This document shows, piece by piece, positions 30,728 to 40,712 of a DNA stretch of 60,830 nt. This DNA comes from Nemertoderma westbladi (Eukaryota > Xenacoelomorpha > Nemertodermatida > Nemertodermatidae): positions 1 through 60,830 of the forward strand of contig JAUCBJ010008883.1 of the NCBI GenBank assembly GCA_032718475.1. Reading direction: 5' to 3'. Every line of letters starts with the position of its first letter. Within the stretch, counting starts at the first letter, position 1. Position numbers and translations under genes: made by a program. The notes beneath the pieces were generated by a model. The model ran no database searches. It had not been told where the DNA came from and saw only the letters and a list, made by a program, of their open reading frames with translations.

Positions 30728-32126
30728 CGCTCAAACTTCGGTTCTGATGGTCCAAATTCAATAAAAGTGGGTGGACCACCGAATAGTGGCGAATTTTAGA
30801 CTAAAGAAGACAATTGTTTAAATTGTATTGCTTAATTGGTAATCCGATACTCACATTGTACGTACATACAGTAAGATATACAGTATTTTGTAGTATAATT
30901 ACAGCATTAAAAGTTAAGTTACATTAATACTTTGGACAATGGCGTGGCTAGTATTATAGCGTAATGTAGTGTCAGGGAGTGCCGTGCAGGTAGGGGTGGT
31001 GTACAATGCGTGCAAAAAGTTACTATTATGTGGATTGTGAAGTGAGAGATTGTTACTGTTTCTGTTTATACGCAAATAATTAATCATGCTATAAGTTAAT
31101 CTCCAGCACATTCAATTGTTTCACTGGAGATCCGATGATGATCCAGGTATATAATACTAAACTAATGAGTCGAGTTAGGAAATACATTGCACATACCAAA
31201 CAGGGTGACATTGTCGTTCTGGCAATAGAATATAACATCAACATCATCTGCATCCAAGAACATTGGATTTGTCATGAAGACACTGCCATGAAGTACAATG
31301 ACATTGGAAATGGATGGACGTTAGTAACAACTCAGCAGTAATGGCCATTGCATCAGTTGGCCAGTGCATCAATTGGTGGAGTAGGAATTCTACTAAGCCC
31401 ATTTGCACTTAAGACCCTAAACAACATCGAATCTATAAATTCCAGGGATATGATCGCAACATTTGATGGGAATCCCAAGGCAACCGTTATATGTTGCTAC
31501 AGTCCAACCAATGCCTCAGAGCCAGAACAAGCAGTCAAGTTTTATGAAGATCTGACTGGACTTATAAAGGACATTCCGAAACACACACAATGTTAAAGTC
31601 ATTGCTGGTGACCTGAATGCGCAAATTGGCCCAGAAGACATCAAGGGTTACACTTATAACACCAGTTCTAACAGAAATGGGTACTTACTTTTAGACCTAA
31701 TGGAAGAATGTGAATTAATACCAACAAACAACACATTCGAAAAGAGTACGAGGAAGCTATGGACCTTTCAATACCCTAATGGAACCAAACCACAACTGGA
31801 TCACATCCTTATAAACAAAAAGTGGAGAAACAGCATGATCAACTGCGAGGCATACAGCTCGTTTAACCTAATAGGTTTGGACCACAGAATTGTGACTGCA
31901 GAAATCAGACACAGTTTCAGAGCCAGCGAACCAAGGACAAGCAAGCAAATCAACTATGACTGGGAGAAACTAAGAACTGACAATGCTGTAAAGGATGCTG
32001 ACACAGTAGAAGTTCAAAACCGCTTTGAAGCACTTCAGTCAATGGATGAAGACCAGTCCACCGATTCAATATACCAGAATATAATAACAGCCCACAAGGA
32101 ATCAGCTAAGAGGCATATCCCCCAGA
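30728..32126 (+). mobile_element. LINE A2, 5' part (5' UTR and endonuclease)
   Basis: About 400 bp of 5' UTR is followed by interrupted endonuclease frames: 31,135-31,341 (IICIQEHWICHE), 31,348-31,596 (ATVICCYSPTNASE), and a frame through 31,594-32,137. The last reads VKVIAGDLNAQIG (catalytic D-x-N), then QLDHILINKKWRNS and LIGLDHRIVTAEIR (terminal D-H). Stops at ~31,340 and a frameshift near 31,592 inactivate it. The 5' end is supported by the inverted second copy at 19,436-20,205. The element is split at ~32,126 by LINE D and resumes at ~35,613. Confidence 0.85.
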
Positions 32127-32406
32127 AACCTCTTTAGATCTTGGAAAAGATTTGATCAAGAAGCCTTTATTGCTGATATTACCACAAAATAATTACATCG
32201 CGAAATGCCACCGAATCAAAGGACATTCGAATCTTGGCTCACAGAACTGAGAGAAATTTTCGAGAAACATGTGCCTTTAATTAATAAAACTGTAAAAATC
32301 AACCCTAAACATGAAACGATCAGAGATGTTGATCGGGACAATATTCAAATCGTGAGGCAAGAAAAAACGCCGCCTTGAAAGAGCCCATAAAAGTAAAAGA
32401 TGTGAT

Positions 32407-33600
32407 GTGAACAAGCATGCTTTGAATTTAGCTGAATTAAAACTGGTACAAGCGCTACAAAATTCTACGCGCCTTTACTATCAAGAATTTGTAGAGAATA
32501 ACGCTTCTAACTCTCGTCTTTTATGGAAACAGTTTAAAAAGTTACTTGGTAAGACTAATAAAATAGTCTTACCAAAGACGCTAGGACAGGCTACAGAGCT
32601 GGCTGAGCGAAATTAACCGTATTCTTTGCCACCAAGGTGAACAATATAGTCGCTCAATTTGAAAATAGTTATGATGCCAGCAACTTATCCAGGCGGTATG
32701 ATACTCCTTTCTCAATTTTTCGTCAAGTTAAACAGGAAGATGTCATAAAGATTGTGAAAACCATGTGTAATGCATCATGTGAGCTGGATTGTATACCAAC
32801 ACCCCTTTTTAAGCTGATCCTACCTAATATTATTGAACCACTTACACAATATATCAACATTTGTCTTGCTAATGGAGAATTTCCCACTATACTAAAGAAG
32901 GCGCTGTGTAAGCTGTTACTAAAGAAGCCCCGGCTAAATCCTGAAGTTCTTAAGAATTACCACCCAGTGAGCAACCTCAGTTTCATCTCAAAATTGTTTG
33001 AGAGAATTATTCTTCAACAATCGATAATTCAACTTCGGTTACACAAGAATCAATCTGGGTATAGAGCATTTCATTCAACCAAGACTGTGAATACCTTCTT
33101 GCATAGTCAATTTCTTAAATCAATGAATAACCAGAAAGTAACATTATGTGCCTGTTTGGATTTAACAGCGGCCTTTGATACAATTAACCATAAAAACCTA
33201 CTAAATAAACTCGAAGTTAATTTTGGTTTCACAGGGAATGCGCTAAATTTATTCAAAACATACTTAAACGGTCGTTCCCAACAAGTAGTGATTGATGGCA
33301 CCATGGGAAAATAAACTATTTTAAGGACAGGTGTTCCCCAAAGTAGCGTGTTAGGTCCGGTACTCTTCGATGTCTACATGGTCGATCTGTTCTGTACGCT
33401 AGACAAAGAGGATTGTCTTTTTTCAAACTACGCCGATGATACTTAAGTTTTTAGGTCGAGCTATGCAGAGGTCATCGAGAATAGTAAAGAATGTTTAAGT
33501 AATGTACTGGATAAAGTAGGTCAGTGGATGCGATCAAATCAACTTCAGTTAAATCCTGATAAAACCGAGGTGGCATGTTTCGGTACAAGACAACAATTGG
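32407..33600 (+). pseudogene. LINE D linker and reverse transcriptase
   Basis: The linker frame is 32,407-32,616 (ELKLVQALQNSTRLYYQEF). A 225-codon frame (32,637-33,314) holds CELDCIPTPLFK, NYHPVSNLSFISKLFERII, SGYRAFHSTKT and LDLTAAFDTINHKNLL (motif A Asp). After a stop at ~33,312, translation reads GVPQSSVLGPVLFDVYMVDL (motif B) and NYADDT (motif C, YADD catalytic box). WMRSNQLQLNPDKTEV follows. The wording of these motifs is that of CR1/L2-type LINEs. All catalytic residues are visible but the frame is broken. Confidence 0.85.
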
Positions 33601-33659
33601 AGAAAATCCCTACAGCCCAGAGATATATTTCAGTTGGAGATTGTATAATAAATTTCTCC

Positions 33660-34165
33660 TGTGGTGGGATCGACTCTCAGATCCCGACCGGGTAAGGTTG
33701 TACCTGTACGGGTATGCGTCACTTGGCTGCTGGGCTGCTGGGCTAGTATCTTTGGCCGAAGGCCTTTGGGGAAAATAATAGAGTTTGTTTCTCAGTATTA
33801 ATGATCTCAGAAATAATAGCACAGTCAGATGTATACAGGTATAGTAACAATAATCAGTATAGCATAAATGACGGTCAAAACCATGCCAGTCCGCAACTGT
33901 GTGATAATCAACTGACTGGTAAATCAGTAATCAGAGTAACTATATGATTGATACATATTGGTTTCAACTCTACACTACTGTGGCCTTTGGTACCCAATGG
34001 ATGCCCTCCTATCTTTCCCCACGTGCTTCCCTGCCTGCTATTGGCTTATATACTAATTGTCACTTCGCCACTCCCTTTAGGTGTTATCCCCTGGTGCTAG
34101 CCTCGCTAGCTGGGTTGTCCCTCTGAGGTGGTTTGACCTCTCACCTCTCTCTGTGGCTTAGGGCG
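33660..34165. other. Unknown ~0.5 kb insert in LINE D
   Basis: LINE D coding similarity stops at ~33,659 (after RYISVGDCIINFS) and resumes at ~34,170 (FDIVDAERIYRSA). The intervening DNA has no LINE similarity, begins with TG, and contains GGGATCGACTCTCAGATCCC. It may be a solo LTR or SINE, but I cannot define ends or a target duplication, and part of the LINE may be deleted too. Confidence 0.4.
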
Positions 34166-34169
34166 TGTG

Positions 34170-34281
34170 TTGCGAGATTCGACATTGTTGATGCCGAAAG
34201 AATATACCGATCGGCTACTGCCATGCTTTGCCAACTTCATTGGCTGCCGATTAGTTCGCGAATAGAGTTTAAACAAACCCT
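34170..34281 (+). pseudogene. LINE D C-terminal segment, before LINE A copy 3
   Basis: The frame reads DAERIYRSATAMLCQLHWLP and then ISSRIEFKQTLIVYK. LHWLPI and the following basic strand are a signature of the CR1/L2 ORF2 C-terminus. About 60 residues that normally separate DAER from LHWLP are missing, indicating an internal deletion. The reading continues in phase at 35,235 after the LINE A insertion. Confidence 0.75.
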
Positions 34282-34293
34282 TATAGTCTACAA
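34282..34293 (+). repeat. Target-site duplication of LINE A copy 3
   Basis: TATAGTCTACAA at 34,282-34,293 and 35,235-35,246. It lies within the LINE D C-terminal coding sequence. Confidence 0.88.
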
Positions 34294-35234
34294 GTTGACT
34301 ATGTTCTACGCATGTCCTTAGATCATCATAATGATGATGGGGTGATGATAACTCCACCTACTGGCTCCAGAAGTCGAGGAAATCCTGCCAAGTACCTAAC
34401 TGATCTAGACTTTGCTGATGACTTAGGAGTACTCTCAGAATCACTAGAGGGAGCCCAACGGCTCCTCAGCTCATTAGAACATGCTGCTTCTAGTGTTAGT
34501 CTTTTTATTAACTCCAGAAAGACCAACATTTTGACAGTTAACTTTGAAAGTCCTCAGCAAGTCTCTGATCGGATGAGCATAAGCTCAAAAGATGGTATGC
34601 TTGAGCATGTGGATGACTTCTGTTACCTGGGATCATGGATCCGGAAGTCAGGTGAGGACCTTCGAATACGTAAAGGGAAAGGCATGGGCAGCCTTGAATA
34701 GGCTTTCCAGGATTTGGAAGTCACCGAGAATTAATGGGAAACTTAAGGTCCAGTTATTTAGAGCAGCAGTAGTTCCAGTACTCCTCTATTGGAGTCCATG
34801 CTGGGCTCTAACTGCTGAGAACACCAAATCTCTGGATGAGACATTCACAAGAATGCTACGCCGGGTTCATTGTGTCAAATTCAATGCACACATCTCCAAC
34901 CAGACACTATATAACATTATATAACATTGGAGGTGTCTCATTGGTTCCCCCAAGCTTGACACTAGAACAAAATCGCCTCCGCTTTGCAGGACATTGCTTT
35001 CGCCGTGAGGACCAGCCAGTGCATAATCTTGTACTTTGGCAGCCTCATGGAGTGAATAAGCATGGTGGACAGTCCATGACTTTCTTGAGACGCATCTTAA
35101 AGGACACTGGCCTTGAAGATGCAGATGATCTATCAAATGTCATGGGTGATAGGGAGTTGTGGCAGTGCAATTTTGTCGATAAGCCAGCACAGCATTATTA
35201 AAAATGCAGCTGCAATGCAGCATGCCGATCCTAG
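34294..35234 (+). mobile_element. LINE family A, copy 3 (5'-truncated)
   Basis: Starts inside the DYVLRMSL segment and contains DLDFADD. The frame 34,312-34,701 has a one-base insertion in GGGAAAGG(C) near 34,680. Coding then continues in the 34,592-34,924 frame (RLFRAAVVPVLLY) and, after a small duplication (ATATAACATT twice, ~34,910-34,928), in the 34,836-35,201 frame (TFLRRILKDTGLE). It ends GCCGATCCTAG. The 12 bp target duplication gives exact ends. This is the innermost level of the nest. Confidence 0.9.
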
Positions 35235-35487
35235 TATAGTCTACAAATGTTTAGCCGGCGATTCACCCATTTATCTAAGTGAGAACATCAAACGTGTTGA
35301 ACAGGTGAGATCGCTAAGGTCATCCAGCTGTCTTACACTTCAGGTTCCACATATAACAACAAATGCAGCCACCGCTAGCTTCCGCCGTGCAGGCCCAAAT
35401 CTATGGAATAACCTCCCCAACAATATGAAACAGGAATTACCATCACTTGCGTGCTTCAAAAAGAAACTTGAAAGAAACTTATTTTAA
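35235..35487 (+). pseudogene. LINE D C-terminus, after LINE A copy 3
   Basis: Reads IVYKCLAGDSPIYLSENIKR, then SFRRAGPNLWNNLPNNMKQ and FKKKLERNLF with a natural stop. The pattern (hydrophobic VYKCL, then R-x-x-GPxLWNxLP) is the classical end of CR1/L2-like ORF2. One copy of the target duplication is at its start. Confidence 0.8.
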
Positions 35488-35533
35488 AATAAGAGGGACT
35501 AAACTAGATAGGTAGTACGTAGTCTGTGTAGGC

Positions 35534-35578
35534 AGCAGGCGCTTTGATAAGGTAGTAAGACCCCTAAAGGCGCCTGCT
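35534..35578 (+). other. LINE D 3' terminal hairpin and (ATT)n tail
   Basis: AGCAGGCGCTTT pairs with AAAGGCGCCTGCT across a ~20 nt loop, followed by an (ATT)n microsatellite tail to 35,612. In CR1/L2/RTE-type LINEs such 3' hairpins plus short tandem tails are thought to serve reverse-transcriptase recognition. Here that role is inferred from position only. Confidence 0.6.
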
Positions 35579-35612
35579 ATAACAAATATAAGTACAATAT
35601 TATTATTATTAT

Positions 35613-36405
35613 TAAACCCAAACGAAAACAGTATGTGCCATGGCAAAACTCTAAGGTTACTTGTAAGAGAGAAGATCTTAAGATAGCCTACAAAGTTAAA
35701 ACCGAACAACCAACAACCGAAAATATTAACAAGGTTGAGAAAGCTAAGGATGATCTTAAATTGGCCTACAACATCAACCAGGAAAAGTACATACAATACA
35801 TACAGTACTAAAGCCTCTCCCCAAGAAAGGAGACCTTGGTATACCAAGAAACTATCGTGGGATCTGTCTGCTTGTGGTAGCTGCCAAAATATACAATAAA
35901 ATTATTCTATATAGGATTAGGCCTCACATAGAGAAACTACTGAAGAGCCTGAACGGATTTCGACCAAATATATCAACAATAGCTCAGATACTTGCACTAC
36001 AGAGACTGATTGAAGGAACTAAGTCAAAGAATCTCCCCGCAGTCATAACATTTGTGGACTTCAATAAGGCATTCGACTCCATCCATAGAGGTAAAATGCT
36101 TGAAATACTAAGAGCTTATGGAATACCAGAAGTAATTGTTGCTGGCATTGGATTGTTATATTGTGACACAGAAGCACAACTACTCCCACCAGATGGTGAA
36201 ACTGAGTTTTCTCAATCCTGGCTGGCATACTCCAAGGTAACACATTAGCACCATTACTATTTGTAATTGTGCTGGATTACGCAATGAGGACGGCCACAAA
36301 GGGTGAAGATCTGGGATCCACACTTCAAGAACGCAGAAGTAGTAGATATCCAGAAATCATTGGAAAACTAATGGATCTTAGATCTTTGATATGAGCATAG
36401 CCCTT
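35613..36405 (+). mobile_element. LINE A2, 3' part (linker and N-terminal RT)
   Basis: Continues A2 after LINE D: KPKRKQYVPWQNSKVTCK, then the RT start in the 35,874-36,248 frame (NGFRPNISTIAQILALQRLI and FVDFNKAFDSIHRGKMLEIL, motif A Asp). A one-base loss near 36,210 shifts the frame into LAGILQGNTLAPLLFVIVLD (motif B, with Asn where family A has Asp). The FADD region is recognisable only as degenerate DNA (~36,372-36,400), after which homology ends. The 3' end is therefore missing or moved. Confidence 0.8.
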
Positions 36406-37040
36406 CCTTAGGGGTAGAATAACATACGTTGATAGCTAGACGTAAAGGATATTGTTTACTAAAGATATTTTAGTAAATTAGATCCAATAGTTGATGAGTA
36501 GTATATATATTATTAGATACAATAGACTGCTACCAAATTACTACACCTTATGGCCATGAGGTATAGATGAGTGCCAATAAGAGACAAACGAAGATTCCAT
36601 ATCTGCAATAAATACATTGCAAACTTCAATAAAATACCTGACGGCTTCGTTCATAAATATATTTTGAGGCGAAACGACCCATCCGCCATATGGTGTCCTT
36701 AAAGTGATAATTACTCGATTTTGGAACAATATAACGACACTAAAAAGAACTGACTGAGTTTTACTAATAGGCCACGTGTAAGATGATTCCGCAAGGCCTA
36801 TATATTATTTATTGAATAAGTTAAGTTTGTTTAAGTTACTCTATAATGTACAATGCTCTATATTATGTATACTATATGTTCTCATATAATATTAATATTT
36901 TTGATGTTTCAATATTTACAAATGTATAAAAATTATAATAAAAATATGTAGGGTACAAAAATACATTGTTGCGTTTTTCCTTCCTCTCTACGTTTTTCCT
37001 CCCTCTCTGGTCATTCCCTCCCTTGTTTACAGTCTGTTTT
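36406..37040. other. AT-rich unassigned stretch
   Basis: No recognisable coding or repeat partner. A pyrimidine-rich run (TTCCTTCCTCTC, TCCTCCCTCTC) lies at 36,978-37,020. Confidence 0.4.
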
Positions 37041-37043
37041 ACC

Positions 37044-37132
37044 CCAGCCATGGCTCACTCGGTAAAGCGCGAGCGCCGGACTTTGAAAGTAATATGTGCA
37101 GGTTCGATTCTGTAAGAAAGATAATATTTTTT
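37044..37132 (+). other. tRNA-like Pol III unit (SINE head or tRNA relic)
   Basis: An A-box-like TGGCTCACTCGGTAAAGC (37,051-37,068) and a B-box-like GGTTCGATTC (37,101-37,110) are spaced as in a tRNA. A T8 run at 37,127-37,134 could terminate Pol III. The would-be acceptor strands do not pair, so it is not a working tRNA. It is more likely a tRNA-derived SINE head or decayed tRNA gene. Confidence 0.5.
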
Positions 37133-37257
37133 TTGTAAATTCAGCAGAAACTTTATTTATTGATTTTTTTTATGAAAGTCATTATGAATGAAGTATTTAA
37201 GTACTTTTTAGCATTATTTAGTGTTCATACGTCAAGACCCACCCGTCATGATGTGAT

Positions 37258-37380
37258 AGTTTAATTTGGAATAAGTATTTTTAATTAATTGAATTGTGCT
37301 TAATATAGGTTAGTTTAATTTGGAATAAGTATTTTTTGAATTGAATTGTGCATAATATAGGTTATATATAGGTTAAATGA
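37258..37380 (+). repeat. Tandem duplication, ~55 bp
   Basis: GTTTAATTTGGAATAAGTAT through GAATTGTGCTTAATATAGGT is repeated once with small indels. Confidence 0.7.
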
Positions 37381-38395
37381 AGGTTATATTTGGGGAAAAC
37401 ATCTTGCGACAATCATAATGTCGCTGTTGATGTTTTCTGGTACTGCAGTAGCTATACATGAAAAAACTCATTTATTTTTACGATATTATGGCTAATTTAT
37501 TGAAGATTTTGAATTCCGAATTTTATTGGAAACTAGGAGATATTTAATCATGTTTATATCTGTATTGAAACCGCAGTAAATAAGGTGGATCTAAACTAAT
37601 GTTGATACAGAATTTCAACATCCATAATTTGTGCAATTTTATACCTAAACGGTTGATTTAGATTCTGTTTATGTTTGAACTCTAGTTATGCGCATGCGCC
37701 AGGCCCATTCCATGTAGGTGATAAGAAGGGCGCTGTGATTGGCCATTTATCTGTTTGCTGGACGATTAAGAAAGCTAGTAGCTACTCATATCCAAGCAAA
37801 AACCGGTTTACATAATTTTTATGCAATGTCAACGAGAACTTACTGGATCCGATAAAAACCAGTTTTGTTGTTATATGGTTGCAAAACAGACCTATTGATT
37901 ATTATTCAAGAATTTTATATTGAATTTGTTCAGATTGTATTGAATTTATCTGATATTATGTTCTGATTTTATACCATAAAAACGTAACATATACAGATAT
38001 CTATTAACCCTAATTGTGTTTTGTTTGTGTTGGTGAATTTGTTAATCAAAATGGTGGAATAAAGACACCCGGTGATCGGTTCGGAATTAAAACCCGTTGT
38101 TTTTACAACACTGCAGACTGGAGAACTGCAGATGGATTCGCCTCCTTTGAAAGTCACAGCTAATGGTCTAATACATATCTGCCAAGTTTCAGCTTAAACG
38201 GATTAAAAGCAAAGAAATGGGAGGGCATTTAATGTTTAGACATGTGGCCCTCTAGCGGGAGACCATTGCACTGATGGTGTCTGAAAGTCTCTCAAAAATC
38301 TCAACTTTTGCTCATATTGATACCTACAAATTTTCAACTTGGCAGCTTTAAATCCGACAAAGTTATTAGCATGTCAAAATCGTAACGACGACGAC

Positions 38396-38427
<32 letters not shown>

Positions 38428-38560
38428 CAACGACGACGACGACGACAACTATTTGCATAAATTAACCCACCCCCTAACAGTGTCAATTCGCTAAGGCTCC
38501 GCCAACTTCGTGGCTCGCCCCACAGGCAGCACTGAAGTGCAAAGGGGGGAGAGTGTAGAT
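37381..38560. other. Unassigned stretch left of the BEL element
   Basis: No gene recognised. An (ACG)n run occupies ~38,381-38,449. The right end (38,561-38,565, ATATT) is one copy of the BEL target duplication. Confidence 0.45.
38381..38449. repeat. (ACG)n microsatellite
   Basis: ACG triplets with occasional ACA interruptions. Confidence 0.9.
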
Positions 38561-38565
38561 ATATT
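38561..38565 (+). repeat. Target duplication of the BEL/Pao element
   Basis: ATATT here and at 57,135-57,139, directly outside the two LTRs. Five bases is the usual length for BEL/Pao. Confidence 0.85.
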
Positions 38566-40330
38566 TGATAAATCCAACAGCAGCTAATCCGATACTGTTG
38601 AAAATCCAAATGCAGCTACAGTTATTTGTGCTCAAATAGCACATATAACCCTGCTAAAATCCATACCGGTAATGATTGCAGAAAACACCCGCTACAAAGG
38701 GAAATCTAAATATTTTAATTTGATAATTTTCTACAACTTTCTGGCAATAATGCGAGATACCCACTCGCTTAAATAATTTATTTTACAACAACCCAGTAAT
38801 CCAGTTGGAATCCCGACTCGATCCGATCTGCAGTGTACAGTAATTCAAATAGTGGCGAGGTCCAAAACAATATTACATAATTTTATCCGAAAATATTCTA
38901 GAATGAAACTTTTAGTTTTGCAATGTAAAAATGTATGTTTCTAGTAAGGGGGTTTTGGCATAGATAGATCAAAATAATGTTTATCACCCTTTGGCTTTTG
39001 TTTGACGCAAGTATCGTTGTTCATCAAGCAGCAGGTAAGGGAAAAAGGGTAAACCTTGGCTTCGCTATACAAATGTACCTGTAGGAATTGTGAAATGGGT
39101 TAAAATGAGATGAGAAAATAAAATATGGTTCCGTGATGATAAAAACTTATTTTCGTTCACCTCCCAAGACCGTAGGTAACGATAGTAAGCCGAAACTTGG
39201 TATATATATTAATTTCTCAACGCCAAGCTAATCCCACAACAAACCATCAGGGCATGAATGAATAAAGCAAAATAAAACCCAATGAACCCTCACAAAGAAG
39301 CTCACAAACTAGGGCGCTAATCCTGTAGTAACAATCAGGACGCACCTCCCGAACCTCCCTTATTTGGCTTAGCCTAATCACACCGCACAATTTTTAGCTC
39401 GGCGCCTACACTTCACCACTTACCCCTGATGCCCTGTTATCAGTCACAATTGACCTCATAACTTGACACCTGGTAGTAAATGCAAAGGGTAACAAAGTCA
39501 ACTGTGCCCCTTTTATGGGCCCCAAAATAAACGCCAAGCAAATAAATTACTGTAATGCGGTTAATCTCCCCTATTTTAAAACAAATACAACGCTTACTGC
39601 AGTGGCTGGCCTGGTACAATAGTTCAACTTCCCTGATTTTGTTAGCTAACGCATCTCAGAATTTCCCCCTTTCACGTTCCATAGGCCTGCGTCGGGGCTA
39701 GGTGATCCCTACTCCATATCACAGGGATTCACCGCCTTTAAGGTTGCAAGGTACGACAGCACGGTCTGCTGGTCTGTTCTGACGGTAGGCTCTGCACAGC
39801 ACTGACCGCGGACTATGTTTTAAAAGTCTGTATTGTTAATCAGCATATTGCAGAATATTAATAGGTATTACAAATTAATTAAATTTAAATTGTATAAGCA
39901 GTCAGGCAGCACCGGACCGGTACATATTCCAGTACAGCAGTACACAGGTACAGCAGCAAGGTACAGAATTCAGAATTTTTGAGTTAAAGAGTACAACTGT
40001 ACAAGTATTGTGACTTATGCACATAGAATGAATCATATGCCCGCCTGGCCTAATGCAAGACTGGCGTCCAATAGAAATGTAGCAAATGGCACCTTTTTAA
40101 ATATATTTTTGGTGGGTTGTTTAAATAATACTTTCCTAATGTTATTTGTAGGTATCGTTGCACACATTTTAGGTATATTATACAGTAGATTTTAGATTTC
40201 TTACGACAATATGACTGACCATAATATATTATAAAATATCAAAATTTTTCTTGGTGCGTACCTAAAGATAACTAAGCTAATCTAATACCTTTCGATAAGA
40301 ATATTACAATGGCGTGTACTCTCGCCAACA
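38566..40330 (-). repeat. BEL element 3' LTR
   Basis: 1,765 bp, TG...CA bounded. Against the 5' LTR I count about a dozen substitutions plus a 5 bp (near 38,834) and a 3 bp (near 38,907) indel by eye, i.e. under 1% divergence. The 61-codon frame at 40,010-40,195 is present in both LTRs and is probably not a gene. Confidence 0.93.
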
Positions 40331-40376
40331 CCGCCCCGAAGCATCGATAGCGGCTATCTATATAGCTACGATGCTT
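40331..40376. other. Hairpin and G-rich tract next to the 3' LTR
   Basis: GAAGCATCGATAGC pairs with GCTACGATGCTTC across a short loop (40,338-40,371). On the element's sense strand the sequence just before the 3' LTR is CTTCGGGGCGG, the position where a polypurine tract is expected. It is short and not perfectly purine. Confidence 0.5.
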
Positions 40377-40620
40377 CCAAGTACACGGTATACAAACTAC
40401 AGTAATAACTAATAGATCTAAAATATTAAATTACACAGATAAGATGATTATTTAAGTAATATTATTTGTAATTAGATCGAGTTCCAACTTATTATTTCTA
40501 AACAATACAAAATATTCTTTCGCACAATACTACGAATAATATTACGAATATAAATAAATATTTCATTCATAAAGGTAATTTAATTTTAAACCAACTATTA
40601 GTTTGTTTGAAATAATATAC

Positions 40621-40712
40621 AAAAAAATTCCAATTCCTTCATAAGGATCGAACCCCTAATCTATAGATTTGTGCACCAACGCACTACCGAGTGAGCTAAC
40701 AGCCTGTTAGAC
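40621..40712 (-). other. tRNA-like Pol III unit inside the BEL 3' region
   Basis: On the minus strand: TAGCTCACTCGGTAGTGC (A box, complement of 40,681-40,698), GGTTCGATCC (B box, complement of 40,645-40,654) and a T7 terminator-like run (40,621-40,627). The D-arm wording resembles Lys/Asp-type tRNAs. Acceptor strands do not pair well. It is likely a SINE or tRNA relic carried by the element. Confidence 0.5.

Larger units (their letters stand above)
32127..35612 (+). mobile_element. LINE D (CR1/L2-like), inserted in LINE A2
   Basis: It begins mid-element with linker sequence (AFIADITTK, EIFEKHVPLINKTVKINP), then RT and C-terminal domain, and ends in (ATT)n at 35,600-35,612. The A2 reading (HIPQKP) stops at its left edge and continues (KPKRKQYVPW) at its right edge, so the insertion point is well defined to a few bases. 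It is itself interrupted by an unknown insert (33,660-34,165) and by LINE A copy 3 (34,294-35,234). No endonuclease, so it is 5'-truncated. Confidence 0.85.

Noticed and set aside
37044-37132. Functional tRNA gene
   Set aside because: A and B boxes are present but the acceptor strands do not pair and the T-stem is imperfect.
40010-40195. 61-codon gene duplicated at 56,814-56,999
   Set aside because: The duplication is simply the two LTRs of the BEL element; no protein features.
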